This document shows positions 1 to 9,373 of a DNA stretch of 30,895 nucleotides, piece by piece. The stretch is from positions 1 through 30,895 of the forward strand of contig JAITGP010000033.1 in assembly GCA_031280545.1 (NCBI GenBank), written 5' to 3'. The position numbers and the translations under genes are program-made. The notes beneath the pieces were generated by a model that was not told the origin of the DNA, made no database searches, and saw only the letters and a program-made list of their open reading frames with translations. The number at the start of each line of letters is the position of its first letter. The first letter of the stretch is position 1. The stretch is from Candidatus Peribacteria bacterium (GTDB taxonomy: Bacteria > Patescibacteria > JAEDAM01 > Absconditabacterales > Absconditicoccaceae).

Positions 1-593
1 AGACGTTTAGACTCAACTTTCAAGCTTTTTTTTGGATGAGGGCACCTGCGGAAACCGCTAATCTTTCTGATAGTGAGGCCTGGGAAAGACTTCCCCTAGA
101 TCAGGTTTGGGCGACTTGGGCTACAATGGTAGAAAACCTTGATGATACTCGAGTAATCCTAAAAATCATCAAAAGGCGATGGATAAAATGGTGTCAAGAG
201 GAATCATTAACCGATTTGACAGGAGAGTTTTCTAATCTGGAAGTAGAAATATCAGAAGTCAAAGAAGACAAAAAAGAAATTGACGGCGATATAGAGTCTC
301 GTACTTCTCAAAAATTAATGTATGACATTTTTATAAAGGAGTTAAGATGGAAATTAAAAACACTCAAAGAAGCGATTGCTTATAGGGTTAGCTCAGAAGT
401 AGCTCTTAAAAAATTGAGTAATGATGAACTTGATGATTTAGAAAGCTGGATCTTGGAGAATGATGAAAGTAGCTATGAGGCCTTTGCTGTGATTAAAAAG
501 GTTCGTGAACAGAGGAATCAAGCAAAACTCCAGAAGAAACAAACAAAATCTTTGGTACAACGGAAGACTCCTTCCTCAAAGCCAAAGGCTTAA
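1..593 (+). CDS. Hypothetical coiled-coil protein, 5' end outside window
   Basis: I do not recognise this protein. The frame is open to the left edge, so the ATG at 36 is probably internal and the gene starts upstream. The visible part (about 197 residues) is charged and helical: a Trp-rich stretch near residues 15-30 from that ATG, then a Glu/Lys-rich segment around residues 60-120 that looks like coiled coil, and a basic tail rich in Lys, Gln and Ser. There is no signal peptide or membrane segment in the visible part. It ends with TAA, directly before a strong hairpin terminator, so it is the last gene of its transcript. Confidence 0.6.
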   Translation, partial: TFRLNFQAFFWMRAPAETANLSDSEAWERLPLDQVWATWATMVENLDDTRVILKIIKRRWIKWCQEESLTDLTGEFSNLEVEISEVKEDKKEIDGDIESRTSQKLMYDIFIKELRWKLKTLKEAIAYRVSSEVALKKLSNDELDDLESWILENDESSYEAFAVIKKVREQRNQAKLQKKQTKSLVQRKTPSSKPKA

Positions 594-598
594 AGGAG

Positions 599-637
599 AA
601 AGCGTTGGGGAATTTTGCCCTGACGCTTTTTGTTTTT
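599..637 (+). terminator. Rho-independent terminator
   Basis: Stem AAAGCGT (599-605) pairs with ACGCTTT (623-629), with an inner GGG/CCC pairing, followed by a T-rich tail to 637. It closes the upstream coiled-coil gene and separates it from obg. Confidence 0.8.
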
Positions 638-649
638 CTCTATACACCC

Positions 650-677
650 TTGCATATTCTTATCCTTTTTATATACT
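650..677 (+). promoter_or_regulatory. Promoter of obg
   Basis: -35 TTGCAT (650-655), 16-nt spacer, -10 TATACT (672-677). It lies 45 nt before the obg ATG. The same 16-nt architecture recurs throughout the window. Confidence 0.65.
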
Positions 678-721
678 AACAAACAATCAGTCAGATTTTT
701 TATCTATTATCAGAAAGCTGA

Positions 722-2206
722 ATGCAATTTTATGATGAAGTTCGTATCACGGTCGAATCCTGAAAAGGGGGAAATGGGATCGCTAGCGGTAGAAGAGCCC
801 CAAATATTCCTCATGGAGGTCCCAATGGAGGAGATGGAGGAGATGGTGGTGCTATTATTTTTAAAGCTACCAAAGATGAAAACACCCTCTTAGAATACAA
901 GTACAAAAAAAATTTTAGGGCCAAAAACGGTGAAGACGGTAGGACCAAAGACCAATACGGAGCAAATGCTGATGATTTTTTTCTGACGGTTCCTGTAGAA
1001 ACTCTCCTCAAAGATGCAGAAACCTGAAAGATATTGCATCATTTTACCCAAGATGGCGAACAGTGGATTGCCTTATCTGGTGGAACTGGTGGAAAAGGGA
1101 ATATTCATTTCAAAGACGCTATCAATCAGTATCCTGATTTCTTTCTCTTGGGAGAACCTGGTCAAAAACTTGAACTTATCCTTGAACTTCAGCTTTTAGG
1201 AGATGTAGGACTCATCGGGAATCCTAGTGTTGGAAAATCTTCTCTAATCAATTGTGTTGCCTCTACCAAAGCCAAAGTTGCTGATTATCCCTTCACGACC
1301 TTAATTCCCAATTTGGGGTCAATTTCGGTAGGGGAGTTTAGATACAATATGGTCGATATCCCAGGTTTAATTAAAGGTGCTTCAGATGGAAAAGGTCTCG
1401 GAAACGACTTTCTCCGTCATGTTCTCAAATCTAGAGTCTTTGCGATGATTATGGATATGTCGAGATATGATGAAGGAATCCAAGAAACAATCAATCTTTT
1501 TGATGAAATTATGTATTATATCGAAGATAAATTTTTGGCGGGAGTAGAGGACTATGCTTTCAGTTTCAAACAGGAAGAAAATCTGATTACCTTTCAAGTG
1601 ACAGTCGATGATGGAGTAGTCCTTTCCAAAAGGGTGATTTTTGTGCTCAATAAATATGACCTCATCAATGATGAGGAACTTATCGCAGAATATCAAAAAC
1701 AATTAGTAGAGAGATTTTCTATTTACCTTACGGACAACGGATTTGATCAACTTTCTGAAGCTTTGATTAGAACAAATACTTTCGTTACCTCAGCAGGTAC
1801 CTATTATGGGTTAGGAGAACGAACACGTGGACTAGCAGAAATCCTCAAAAAAACACCAATAATGACTTTGCCATACATCGAGCCTGTGCAGATTTTTATC
1901 GATACGGAAGAGGATGAGATGATCACCGAAATCACTGAAATAGAGAAGCCATGGCTAGTGGATAATGATTACTTAGATGAAGTGACTGCCAAATATGTGA
2001 ATGTTTACTTGATCCAAAATCCTGAAATTTGTAGACTCGTTTTTATTACCCCACGAGGTAATGAAGAAGCTGAGCTCCGATTTCGAAAACAGATTCATCA
2101 AAAGGGGTATATTGATCTTTTTGAGCAGGCGGGTATTAGAAAAGGTGATGTCCTAAAGATTAAAAGTTATTATACAGGGCATGATGATAAATATATTGTA
2201 TATTAG
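722..2206 (+). CDS. obg: GTPase Obg/CgtA
   Basis: Essential ribosome-assembly GTPase acting on the large subunit in the cytoplasm. The 494-residue protein has the Obg glycine-rich N-terminal domain (motif HGGPNGGDGGDGG near residue 35), then the G domain: G1 GNPSVGKSS, switch YPFTT, G3 DIPG, G4 NKYD, G5 SAG. An OCT domain lies at the C-terminus (AGIRKGDVLKI). The G domain carries an insertion of a few dozen residues before NKYD. Two in-frame UGA codons (761-763 and 1025-1027) fall where Obg has Gly (ES-G-KGGNG and AET-G). Under the standard code the N-terminal domain would be lost, which makes ATG 722 the only start giving a complete Obg fold. No Shine-Dalgarno precedes it. Confidence 0.95.
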
Positions 2207-2366
2207 ATATTTTTTGATATATATAATTGCTATGTTGTTAATTTCCTCTTGCAATCCTCTCTCAAATCACTATACACTCATTATACAATCTTTCCAAAAG
2301 CCGACTTCTACAACCTCCCACTCTATCGGGAAGGCTAGAGCGAGCGGGATTTCGCTAAGGTGATAA
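2181..2366 (+). CDS. Possible small lipoprotein, uncertain
   Basis: A 61-residue frame overlaps the obg end by 26 nt. Its N-terminus has a hydrophobic run followed by LLISSC, which resembles a lipobox with Cys at residue 24. The rest is Ser/Thr-rich and gives no family signal. It ends with UGA then TAA. It could be a chance frame in the leader of the ribosomal block, and the overlap and lack of a promoter argue against it. It is listed because of the lipobox-like string. Confidence 0.2.
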
Positions 2367-2470
2367 GATAGCAAAAATCAGACTATCTTGGGCCAGGAAT
2401 CAGGATTTTTTTTCGAGTGAAAAACAAAACTCAAAAAATCCCTTGCAATTTATCGAGAGATTGTTATAAG
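2365..2470 (+). promoter_or_regulatory. Leader hairpin and promoter of ribosomal block
   Basis: The 313-nt gap between obg and rplW holds a hairpin AAGATAG (2365-2371) / CTATCTT (2383-2389), a T8 run at 2406-2413, and a promoter: -35 TTGCAA (2443-2448), 16-nt spacer, -10 TATAAG (2465-2470). The hairpin plus T-run may end obg transcription, though they are separated by about 16 nt. No recognised ribosomal-protein leader motif was seen. Confidence 0.5.
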
Positions 2471-2519
2471 GAAAAACATAAAATCTTTCAAATTTAATCT
2501 TTAAACTTTCCTCTTAAAA

Positions 2520-2861
2520 ATGACCTTTAGAGAAAAACTTCAACAAAGAGCGAAGAAATCCGTAGCACCAAAGGCTCTCAAAACCTTTTCACCTTATGAC
2601 ATTATCTTGTCACCTCTTCTTACGGAAAAAACTCACAAAGCACAAGAAGCTGAGCAAAAATACGCGTTCAAAGTGCACGGAGATGCAAACAAAAACGACG
2701 TAAAGCAGGCTATTGAATACCTTTACAAAGTACACCCTTTGAAAATCAATATGGTAAGTGTACCTTTTAAAGGACGCTCTCAGAGAAAATTGGTAAGAGC
2801 TGAATACAAAAAAGCAATCGTTACTCTTTCTGCAAAAGAAAAGATTGAAATCGGTGTATAA
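2520..2861 (+). CDS. rplW: Ribosomal protein L23 (uL23)
   Basis: 113 residues, with the usual L23 core: DIILSPLLTEKTHKAQE at the start of the RNA-binding fold, then KNDVKQAIEYLYKVHP and the exit-tunnel loop region around VPFKGRSQRKL. The N-terminus is about 25 residues longer than in short bacterial forms and is basic. L23 sits at the polypeptide exit and docks trigger factor and SRP. It opens a six-gene block. L3 and L4, which usually come before it, are not next to it. The leader is pyrimidine-rich without a Shine-Dalgarno. Confidence 0.93.
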   Translation: MTFREKLQQRAKKSVAPKALKTFSPYDIILSPLLTEKTHKAQEAEQKYAFKVHGDANKNDVKQAIEYLYKVHPLKINMVSVPFKGRSQRKLVRAEYKKAIVTLSAKEKIEIGV

Positions 2862-2907
2862 TAAAAATAATCCAAAAAATTCAGATTTATAATTATATTT
2901 ATCACAA

Positions 2908-3750
2908 ATGGCATTGAAAAAATATAAGCCTTATACCCCATCCAGAAGATTTATGGTGGGATACGACTTCTCAGACATCACTACTAATAAGCCAGAAAAA
3001 TCACTGACTGTATTTATCGGAAAGACTGGAGGAAGAAATAACCAAGGGCGTATTACTTCTCGCCGAATGGGAGGAGGACACAAAAGACTCTACAGGCTTG
3101 TAGATTTCAAAGGATATGATAAAGCTGGGATCCCTGCAAAAGTTGCTAGCATTGAATACGATCCTTATAGGACGAGTAGAATTGTTTTGCTCAACTATGC
3201 CGATGGAGAAAAAAGATATGCTCTCGCTTGGAATGGTGCAAAAGTAGGAGATGCAGTAATGAGTGGAGCTGATGCTCCAATCGCCAGTGGAAACAGAAAA
3301 CAGTTAAAAGATATTCCTGAAGGTATGAATGTACATAATCTTGAAATTACTCCATTCTCTACCGGAAAGATCATCAAAACTGCTGGTTCATCTGCATTGA
3401 TTTCAGGTCGTGACGAAGCAAACCATTTAGTGTTTATCAAGATGCCATCAGGAGAAGTTCGTAAGTTTAATGAAAATTGCCGAGCTACCATTGGAACTCT
3501 TGGAAACGAACAGCACAAAAATGTGGTAATTGGGAAAGCTGGTCGTATCAGACGAATGGGAAAGAAAGGAAGAGTACTTGGAAAAAATATGAATCCCGTT
3601 GACCATCCACATGGAGGAGGTGAAGCTCATTCACCTATCGGATTGAAAATGCAGAAATCATTTTCAGGTAAGAGAGTGGCAGCAGGAATCAAAACTAGAA
3701 CCAGTAAAAAATGGTCAGAAAAATTTATTGTATCCAGGAGAACAAAATAA
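2908..3750 (+). CDS. rplB: Ribosomal protein L2 (uL2)
   Basis: 280 residues, full length, with both domains. The peptidyl-transferase-proximal motif NPVDHPHGGGEAHS is intact, as are GRITSR-MGGGHKR and the C-terminal GIKTRTSKKWSEKFI. Codon 216 (3553-3555) is CGA at the position of the family's near-invariant Trp (GRxRW before the NPVDHPHGGGE region), one of the lines of evidence for CGA=Trp. A second CGA lies in the SR-MGGGHK segment, where other bacteria usually have His, so it is uninformative. The gap to L23 is 46 nt, consistent with one operon. Confidence 0.96.
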   Translation: MALKKYKPYTPSRRFMVGYDFSDITTNKPEKSLTVFIGKTGGRNNQGRITSRRMGGGHKRLYRLVDFKGYDKAGIPAKVASIEYDPYRTSRIVLLNYADGEKRYALAWNGAKVGDAVMSGADAPIASGNRKQLKDIPEGMNVHNLEITPFSTGKIIKTAGSSALISGRDEANHLVFIKMPSGEVRKFNENCRATIGTLGNEQHKNVVIGKAGRIRRMGKKGRVLGKNMNPVDHPHGGGEAHSPIGLKMQKSFSGKRVAAGIKTRTSKKWSEKFIVSRRTK

Positions 3751-3782
3751 ATCAGATTTATTTACCTTATTACTACTAAAGT

Positions 3783-4040
3783 ATGGCTAGGTCGCTAAAA
3801 AAAGGTTTCTATGTGAACGAAAAAATTCTTCGCAAAGTCACCAAAATGAATGCAAGTGGAGATAAAAAAATCATCAAAGTGTGGGATAGAGCTTGTCAAA
3901 TTATCCCTGAGATGGTTGGATTTACCTTCGCAGTGCACAATGGAAAACAATTCGTCAGTGTATACGTGACGGAAGATATGCTTTGACATAGATTAGGAGA
4001 GTTTGTCTTAACTAGAACTTTCAAGGGACATCCTTTCTAG
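3783..4040 (+). CDS. rpsS: Ribosomal protein S19 (uS19)
   Basis: 85 residues, the usual length for S19 of the small-subunit head. The sequence runs MARSLKKGFYVNEK ... VYVTEDML, then UGA (3984-3986), then HRLGEFVLTRTFKGHPF and TAG. Bacterial S19 has Gly exactly there (TEDMVGHKLGEF), so UGA reads as glycine. Under the standard code the protein would lose its conserved C-terminal 18 residues. It starts 32 nt after rplB within the same operon. Confidence 0.96.
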
Positions 4041-4091
4041 TCGTTCAGCCTATTGAACATTACTTTATTTACCTATTAAAACTTTGTTGAT

Positions 4092-4427
4092 ATGACACAA
4101 GTAAGTGCAACATTGAAATATGCATTGCTTTCAGACAAAAAACTAAATCTGATTGCCGACCTCGTCAGAGGGAAAAAAGTGAAAGATGCATTCAGCCTTT
4201 TAGAGCACATGCCTAAAAAAGGTGCAAGAACACTCTATAAACTTTTAAAATCTGCTACCGCAAATGCCGTGACAAACAAAGGATTGGCTCTGGACGACTT
4301 GTGGATCTCTACCGTTGAAGTAGGAAGATGACCAAAAATCAAGAGAGTAAGATTTGTTTCTCGTTCAAGGATCAGTCATTACGAAAAATATAGAGCTTAT
4401 GTCAAAGTCGTTTTAACTACTAAATAA
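4092..4427 (+). CDS. rplV: Ribosomal protein L22 (uL22)
   Basis: 111 residues. L22 lines the exit tunnel. The N-terminal helix region (KLNLIADLVRGKKVKDAF) and KLLKSATANAVTNKGL are typical. UGA at 4329-4331 falls in the VGR-G-PKIKR turn where Gly-Pro is conserved, and the frame continues through the beta-hairpin (RVRFVSRSRISHYEKY) to TAA. It lies 51 nt after rpsS. The leader contains TTTATTTACCTATTA and no Shine-Dalgarno. Confidence 0.95.
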
Positions 4428-4437
4428 CCTTCACAAT

Positions 4438-5103
4438 ATGGGACAAAAAGTAAATCCAGTTGGAATGAGAGTGGGAATAATGAAATCTCGACCATCTGAA
4501 TGGTTCGCAAAAAGCCAAAGACAAGGTGCTGATTTCTTTATTGAAGATATTCAGATGAGAAACTTCATCGATAAATCCTTTCCTCGTGCAGGAATTTCTA
4601 AGGTAATCCTCAGAAAAACTGCAAAAGAAGGAGAAGTTATCCTTTTCGCTACCAAAGTCGGTGTAATCATGGGAAAGAATGGTGATAAAATCAAAGAAGT
4701 TGAAAAAAAACTGAAAGAGAAATTCCACAAGGACTTCAAAATTAACGTGAAAGAAGTTCGTACACCAGAATTATCAGCTCGTGTAATGGCAGAATTCATC
4801 GCTACTCAAATCGAAAATCGTATGCCTTATAGAAAAGTCATCAAAAATACGGTTTCCAAAATTATGGAAAAAGGTGCTGATGGAGTAAAAGTACAGATCG
4901 GAGGAAGATTGAACGGAGCAGATATCGCCAGAACTGAACATTTTATTGATGGAAGAGTGTCTTTGCAGACATTCAGATCTGATATTGACTATCATTACTT
5001 ACAAGCTATGACCAAATATGGAGTGCTTTGAATTAAAGTTTGGATCCAAAAAGGAACCCAATACTCATCAGTAAAAAAGAATAAAAAACCTGTATTGGAA
5101 TAG
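4438..5103 (+). CDS. rpsC: Ribosomal protein S3 (uS3)
   Basis: 221 residues. The N-terminal GQKVNPVGMRVG, the KH motif around VGVIMGKNGDKIKEVEKKL, and the C-terminal domain with GADGVKVQIGGRLNGADIAR are all present. UGA at 5029-5031 sits in YGVL-G-IKVWI, where S3 has an invariant Gly. CGA at 4489-4491 (residue 18) falls where S3 has Trp in the K-x-W-x-S-x-W-(F/Y)-A motif, and the second Trp of that motif is TGG. Only 10 nt separate it from rplV. Confidence 0.96.
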
Positions 5104-5132
5104 AAATATTTTAATTATTTGTACCTATTACG

Positions 5133-5552
5133 ATGTTATTGACACCAAAAAGATGGAAACATAGAAAGCAATTCAGACCACACCTCAAAGGAGTGGCTAC
5201 CAGAGGAAATACCGTTTCTTTCGGAGATTTTGGACTTAAAGCTACTACTAGTGGCGTAGTCACCAATAAACAACTCGAAGCTGCCAGAAAGGTAATCGTA
5301 AGACATACCAGAAAAACTGGACAAATCTGGATGAGAGTCTTCCCAGACACTCCAATTACCAAAAGAGGACTGGAAATGCCGATGGGATCAGGAAAATCTG
5401 ACGTAGATGGATATGCAGCACCAGTAAGAAGAGGAAAAATCCTCTTTGAATTCACGGGACTTGATCGCGATACTGCAGAAAAAGTAATTGAAAGTGCCTC
5501 TAAAAAACTGCCAGTAAAAGCAAGAATGGTGCTCAAAGGAGAAGTAAGATAA
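5133..5552 (+). CDS. rplP: Ribosomal protein L16 (uL16)
   Basis: 139 residues, full length, with MLLTPKRWKHRKQFR at the N-terminus, the loop RVFPDTPITKRGLEMPMGSGK, and PVRRGKILFEFTGL. L16 orders the aminoacyl-tRNA region of the large subunit. It is the last gene of the block: L29 and S17, which normally follow, are absent here and a strong hairpin comes directly after. There are no in-frame UGA or CGA codons. Confidence 0.96.
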   Translation: MLLTPKRWKHRKQFRPHLKGVATRGNTVSFGDFGLKATTSGVVTNKQLEAARKVIVRHTRKTGQIWMRVFPDTPITKRGLEMPMGSGKSDVDGYAAPVRRGKILFEFTGLDRDTAEKVIESASKKLPVKARMVLKGEVR

Positions 5553-5572
5553 TTTTTTTACAGAGTTTCATT

Positions 5573-5611
5573 AAAAAAAGATAACTTATACTTGTAAGCT
5601 ATCTTTTTTTT
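5573..5611. terminator. Bidirectional terminator
   Basis: AAAAAAAGATA (5573-5583) pairs with TATCTTTTTTT (5600-5610), with an inner CTTA/TAAG helix and a TACTTG loop. The A-run and T-run let it serve both the ribosomal block on the plus strand and the converging minus-strand gene. Confidence 0.88.
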
Positions 5612-5631
5612 AGGATCGGAAGGGGTCAATA

Positions 5632-7881
5632 TTATTTCTGCTGCTGAGACAACTTCTCATACCTATCAAAAGCCATCGGATTGAATACACTCAAAACAGC
5701 TCTCGGATTATTAGAAAGATGTGCAAGATTTTCTTTATCTGCTGCATCTATCGGCAAACTAAAGTTTCTGATCAATAAGGTTTCATTAATGTTTGGAATC
5801 ACATAATAAATTCTAGAAATCACATTGGTTACCACATCATATGTACCTTTCAACGTAAATTCTCCTAAAGTGAAAGTAATCTCAAACACAGGTCCCTCTA
5901 AAACCGTAATCGTCGGCGTAGTATTAAGATAAAGTTTCATTCTTTCGGTAATAATCAGCTTTTGTTCGATATATTTATCTTCCGCTATCGCAGGCTTTTT
6001 ATCAAGAATATCTTCAATTAAAGAATAGGTCGTATTAATAGTAATCAGACTATTTTTCAGCATTGCTTTAATTTGTTCCTCCAAAACAGGATCAGAAATC
6101 ACTACATCCACCAATACCTCATCTTCTATAATAAACGTATAATTGATACCAGCCTGAATCATATCCACCAAATGATCATTACAATTCACGAGAGTCGCCT
6201 TACTAGACATAGTTTGAATTACCTCACAGAGAGTCTTAGTGCTATCGCCTGTTTCTTCTTCATGATACAACCCTATATTTTCATCAATCACATTAAGCAA
6301 CTGAACAAAGGAAATCTTCTCATTAGCTAAATAACTCTGAAGAAATTCATGCACATCTGGCTCGTTAAGGATAGTAATATTTTTAACATAAAGCGTACTC
6401 TTATCTTTGTATAATACTATCTTTGCTCTCAGATTCATCCCCAATGTGGTAGTGATATCACTACTAAAGATTTCTGTATTAAAAGTGACCGTATCTCTCT
6501 CATCAGACACTTGATAAGATTGAATTCTGAGACGATTTTTGAGATCCAAGATAGGTTTGAGCAATTCCTCAATATCCTTGGTGGTAGTAGTGATGACTCA
6601 AATTTCTCTTTGTTGCACCAAACCTGCAGTAGTAAGCTGTTTCTCTAATCCAATCGTCCCTAAAGCAGGGTTTCCTTTGTTTAATTGATTAATTTTATCA
6701 AGTATTTGCTGAGTTTCTGCCCTAGAAAGCGTTTTATTATCGCTGATTTCCAATCTAGGAAGCAGGACTGCGTTATTCATTCGATAAAGGATATCCTTAT
6801 AGAGAGGCAGGATATATCTATCATTTCCGTTGTTTCTATTGATCAAATTCTGAGCATAGTCCAGATAACTAGAAATATACGTCTTATTCAATACTCCTGC
6901 TAAAAGATTTTTATAGAGGATTTGCTGAGTGGAAAGTAATTTATACGCATTAACGGATTTATTAGTATAAATGGTAGAAGAGATAAAACTCTTACTCAGT
7001 TCTTGTTCCACCTCAATAAAATTGGCAAGTTCCCTGTATTGCTGAATTTGTGCAGTACTACATTGCAAAATCAAATCATTGAACGCTGGATAAATCATCC
7101 TATGATACAGAGTTGTATCATACATCAACCTACAAAGGGGGTCTTTATCTTTGATTATCCTCAAGAGGACCTCCATATCATCTTTATAGGCTCCTACATT
7201 ATAAAATTTTCCATCCTCAAAAAAGGTTGCCAAAAATTTATCACACAAAATGGAAGAAAGCTTCTGCTCTTGTAAACATTGAAGATTAAAATCTTCAATA
7301 ATTCCCTTGGAAAGAGCTAAACTCGGCTGAAACGATAAATTCGAAGTTTGGAGCAAAGGAGAAAAGATTAGTTGATCAATCACTTCCACCAAATCCCCAC
7401 TGGTCGTCTGTTTATTCGTAAATTTTTCTAGATCCAAAAACGGTTCTTCTGAAAGAATACTAAACACTCTCGGAAGCACAATCCCCTGGTAAATAGCCAG
7501 ATTACTTTTGGTAGAAAGAAGTCCCTCTCTCATCTCACTTTCTCCATAAGGGATCAAAACTTCTAAATCCTGATTTCCCTGTTGAGAGAGTTGTTTATCC
7601 CAAGCATTTCTCGCCAGAGTGAGCGAAGTAGAGGTCAGAGAAGAAAGAGTCTGACTTTTAGCAATCGTTTGATCACTGAGTACCTGCACGATCACCAGAG
7701 CCATAATCCCCATTAACACAAAAATCCCATTTTTAAAGAGAAAACGATGGATTTTCCTATACATTTTAATGATATTGAATTGATATTGATTGAAAAAAAT
7801 ATTCAACTCATTACCAGGCTGGGTAAGAGGAGCAACAGATACATTAGGAGTAGAGGTGGGAATTTGAGGGATCTCTGCCAT
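5632..7881 (-). CDS. Large membrane-anchored protein of unknown function
   Basis: 749 residues once the UGA at 6598-6600 is read as Gly; under the standard code it would split into 427- and 310-residue pieces. I do not recognise a family. A proline/threonine-rich N-terminal tail of about 45 residues is followed by one membrane segment (NGIFVLMGIMALVIVQVL, about residues 51-68). The rest is a long extracytoplasmic region, mostly helical in its first half and richer in beta-type Ile/Val/Thr runs in the last 250 residues. There is no Cys-rich or catalytic motif. It has its own promoter. A structural surface or envelope role is an inference from topology only. Confidence 0.85.
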
Positions 7882-7918
7882 ACGTAGTACTACTCAAAAA
7901 ATAAATAATTATCTTCTA

Positions 7919-7947
7919 AGTATACTGAGAAAGGCATTTTTTGTCAA
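7919..7947 (-). promoter_or_regulatory. Promoter of the 749-residue protein gene
   Basis: On the minus strand: -35 TTGACA (7942-7947), 17-nt spacer, -10 TATACT (7919-7924). This is the best match to the bacterial consensus in the window and lies 37 nt before the ATG. Confidence 0.75.
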
Positions 7948-7995
7948 CTTTTCGAGCAGAAAATACACCTTGGGAAAAATAGAAAGAAACTCTGT

Positions 7996-8340
7996 TTAGG
8001 TATTCGTAATATTTTCATAAATTTCTATAATGGTTCCATATCTAAGAAAAACTGCATCCATTCTGATTTCTGCAAACTGTTCCTCTCCGTATGTTCGCAA
8101 AAAACTATCCAAAGCTTTTTGGAGATGTCAGACTTTTCTGCTCGTGATATAATTATCCAACTCCTCTACAGTATCTAAATTTTTCACCTCAATAGCCACC
8201 AGAGTAGAATCCTTTTTCATCACCAAATCAATCTCACCCCCTTTCACGGTAAAATTAGCCTTTAAAAGGCTGAATCCTTGTTGCTCGTAATACGTTTGGA
8301 CGAGTTCTTCCCCCTCTTTTCCTTTCTCTCTCGTATTCAT
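7996..8340 (-). CDS. YraN/UPF0102 family nuclease-like protein
   Basis: 114 residues, the family's normal length. The PD-(D/E)XK-like core is visible: GxxGEELVQTYY helix, KGGEIDLVMKKDSTLVAIEVKNL with the D and E-x-K residues. UGA at 8128-8130 lies between SRKV and HLQKAL. Reading it as Gly restores the C-terminal third (RMDAVFLRYG). It lies 14 nt after the superoxide dismutase stop, so the two are probably co-transcribed. The biochemical role of YraN proteins is poorly defined. Confidence 0.85.
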
Positions 8341-8354
8341 AAAAGAACAGATAC

Positions 8355-8930
8355 TTATAAAGTGCTAACATATTCCCAGTTTACGATCTTTCGAAAGTTT
8401 TTAAGATACTCAGGCCTGCGATTCCTATAATCAATATAATATGCATGCTCTCGTACATCTACTGTCAATAAAGGAGTTTTCCCCTCTCTCAGAGGATTCC
8501 CCGCATTGGAAGTATTTAAGATTTCAAGCTGTCCTTCAGGAGTCTTCACAAGCCATGTCCATCCTGATCCAAAATTATTGATAGCACTAGTCTCAAAAGC
8601 TGACTGGAAATCCTCGAAACTTCCCCACTTCGCCACCAGAGCCTCAAGCAATGCACCTTTAGGTTTATTCTCCTCTTTTGGAGCTTGAAATTGTTGTCGA
8701 AAAAGCTGATGATTGAGGGCTTGTGCAGCGTTATTAAAAAGAGGTCCAGGCTGAGCAGTTTTCACAAGTTCCTCTAAGGTCTTGTGTTCATCAGGTGTAG
8801 CTTGTGCCAAGGTATTAAGTTTATCAATATAAGTCTGATGGTGTTTTCCATAATGATATTCCAGGGTTTCGGGAGTAAAAACAGGTGCCAGAGCATCAAG
8901 TGCATAAGGCAATGAAGGAAGTATAAACAT
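8355..8930 (-). CDS. sodB: Superoxide dismutase, Fe type
   Basis: 191 residues. Converts superoxide to oxygen and hydrogen peroxide. Metal ligands are all present: His in YHYGKHH, His in ALNHQLF, Asp and His in VDV-x-EHAYYIDY. NNAAQ and NFGSGWTWL point to the iron type. Three CGA codons (8697-8699, 8451-8453, 8391-8393) occupy the family's conserved Trp sites in NHxxFW, DVWEHAYY and FWxxVNW, while real Arg positions use AGG or CGC. The start is the ATG giving MFILPSLPYALDALAP, which aligns with the family. A longer TTG-initiated version looks like a signal peptide but is only the pyrimidine-rich leader read as codons. An imperfect palindrome, AATATTCAGAATACT (8965-8979), lies upstream. Confidence 0.95.
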   Translation of the reverse strand: MFILPSLPYALDALAPVFTPETLEYHYGKHHQTYIDKLNTLAQATPDEHKTLEELVKTAQPGPLFNNAAQALNHQLFRQQFQAPKEENKPKGALLEALVAKWGSFEDFQSAFETSAINNFGSGWTWLVKTPEGQLEILNTSNAGNPLREGKTPLLTVDVREHAYYIDYRNRRPEYLKNFRKIVNWEYVSTL

Positions 8931-9036
8931 GGTAGTTAAAATAAGAAATAAAGGTAGTAAAGCCAATATTCAGAATACTGACCCTAAAAGGATAGTGATT
9001 TTTGGAAAGGATACTAGAGATTTTTCACCTTATCCC

Positions 9037-9064
9037 TTGAAACTAAAAAGGAATTTTATATACT
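9037..9064 (+). promoter_or_regulatory. Promoter of rpmE
   Basis: -35 TTGAAA (9037-9042), 16-nt spacer, -10 TATACT (9059-9064), 43 nt before the L31 ATG. It sits in the divergent gap with sodB. Confidence 0.72.
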
Positions 9065-9107
9065 ACTAACATTCGGAATCCATCTTTTAAATTTATGAGA
9101 GAAACCT

Positions 9108-9341
9108 ATGAAAAAATGAATCCACGCTCAATATCATAAGGATGTAGAAGTAAACTGCATCTGTGGAGCAAAATTTACCATCAGTGCTACCGTGCCTGGA
9201 CCTATCAAAGTGGAAACTTGTTATCAATGCCACCCCGTTTTCAATAAAAATAAAGAAGTGAAAAAGGTGGTTAAAGGTATGATGGAAAAATACCTCGAAA
9301 AGCAAAAAAGAATCGAAGAAGCTCAAAAAAAAGCTGCTTAG
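9108..9341 (+). CDS. rpmE: Ribosomal protein L31 (bL31), zinc-ribbon type
   Basis: 77 residues. Codon 4 is UGA (9117-9119), giving MKK-G-IHAQYHKDVEV, the usual L31 N-terminus MKKGIHP. Standard-code gene callers would miss it. The four zinc ligands are in NCICGAKF and ETCYQCHPVF. After the L31 core comes a Lys/Glu-rich C-terminal helix of about 25 residues. ATG 9108 follows another, out-of-frame ATG at 9095. The next gene begins 32 nt downstream. Confidence 0.95.
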
Positions 9342-9373
9342 TTTCACTTTTTATCAGGTAAAAAACGCAGTTG

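Noticed and set aside
736..1033. Obg starting at ATG 1034 with a truncated N-terminal domain
   Set aside because: Reading UGA as Gly gives the complete glycine-rich Obg domain from ATG 722.
8931..8966. N-terminal extension of superoxide dismutase that looks like a signal peptide
   Set aside because: It needs a TTG start, and the hydrophobic residues come from translating the pyrimidine-rich leader. ATG 8930 matches the family start.
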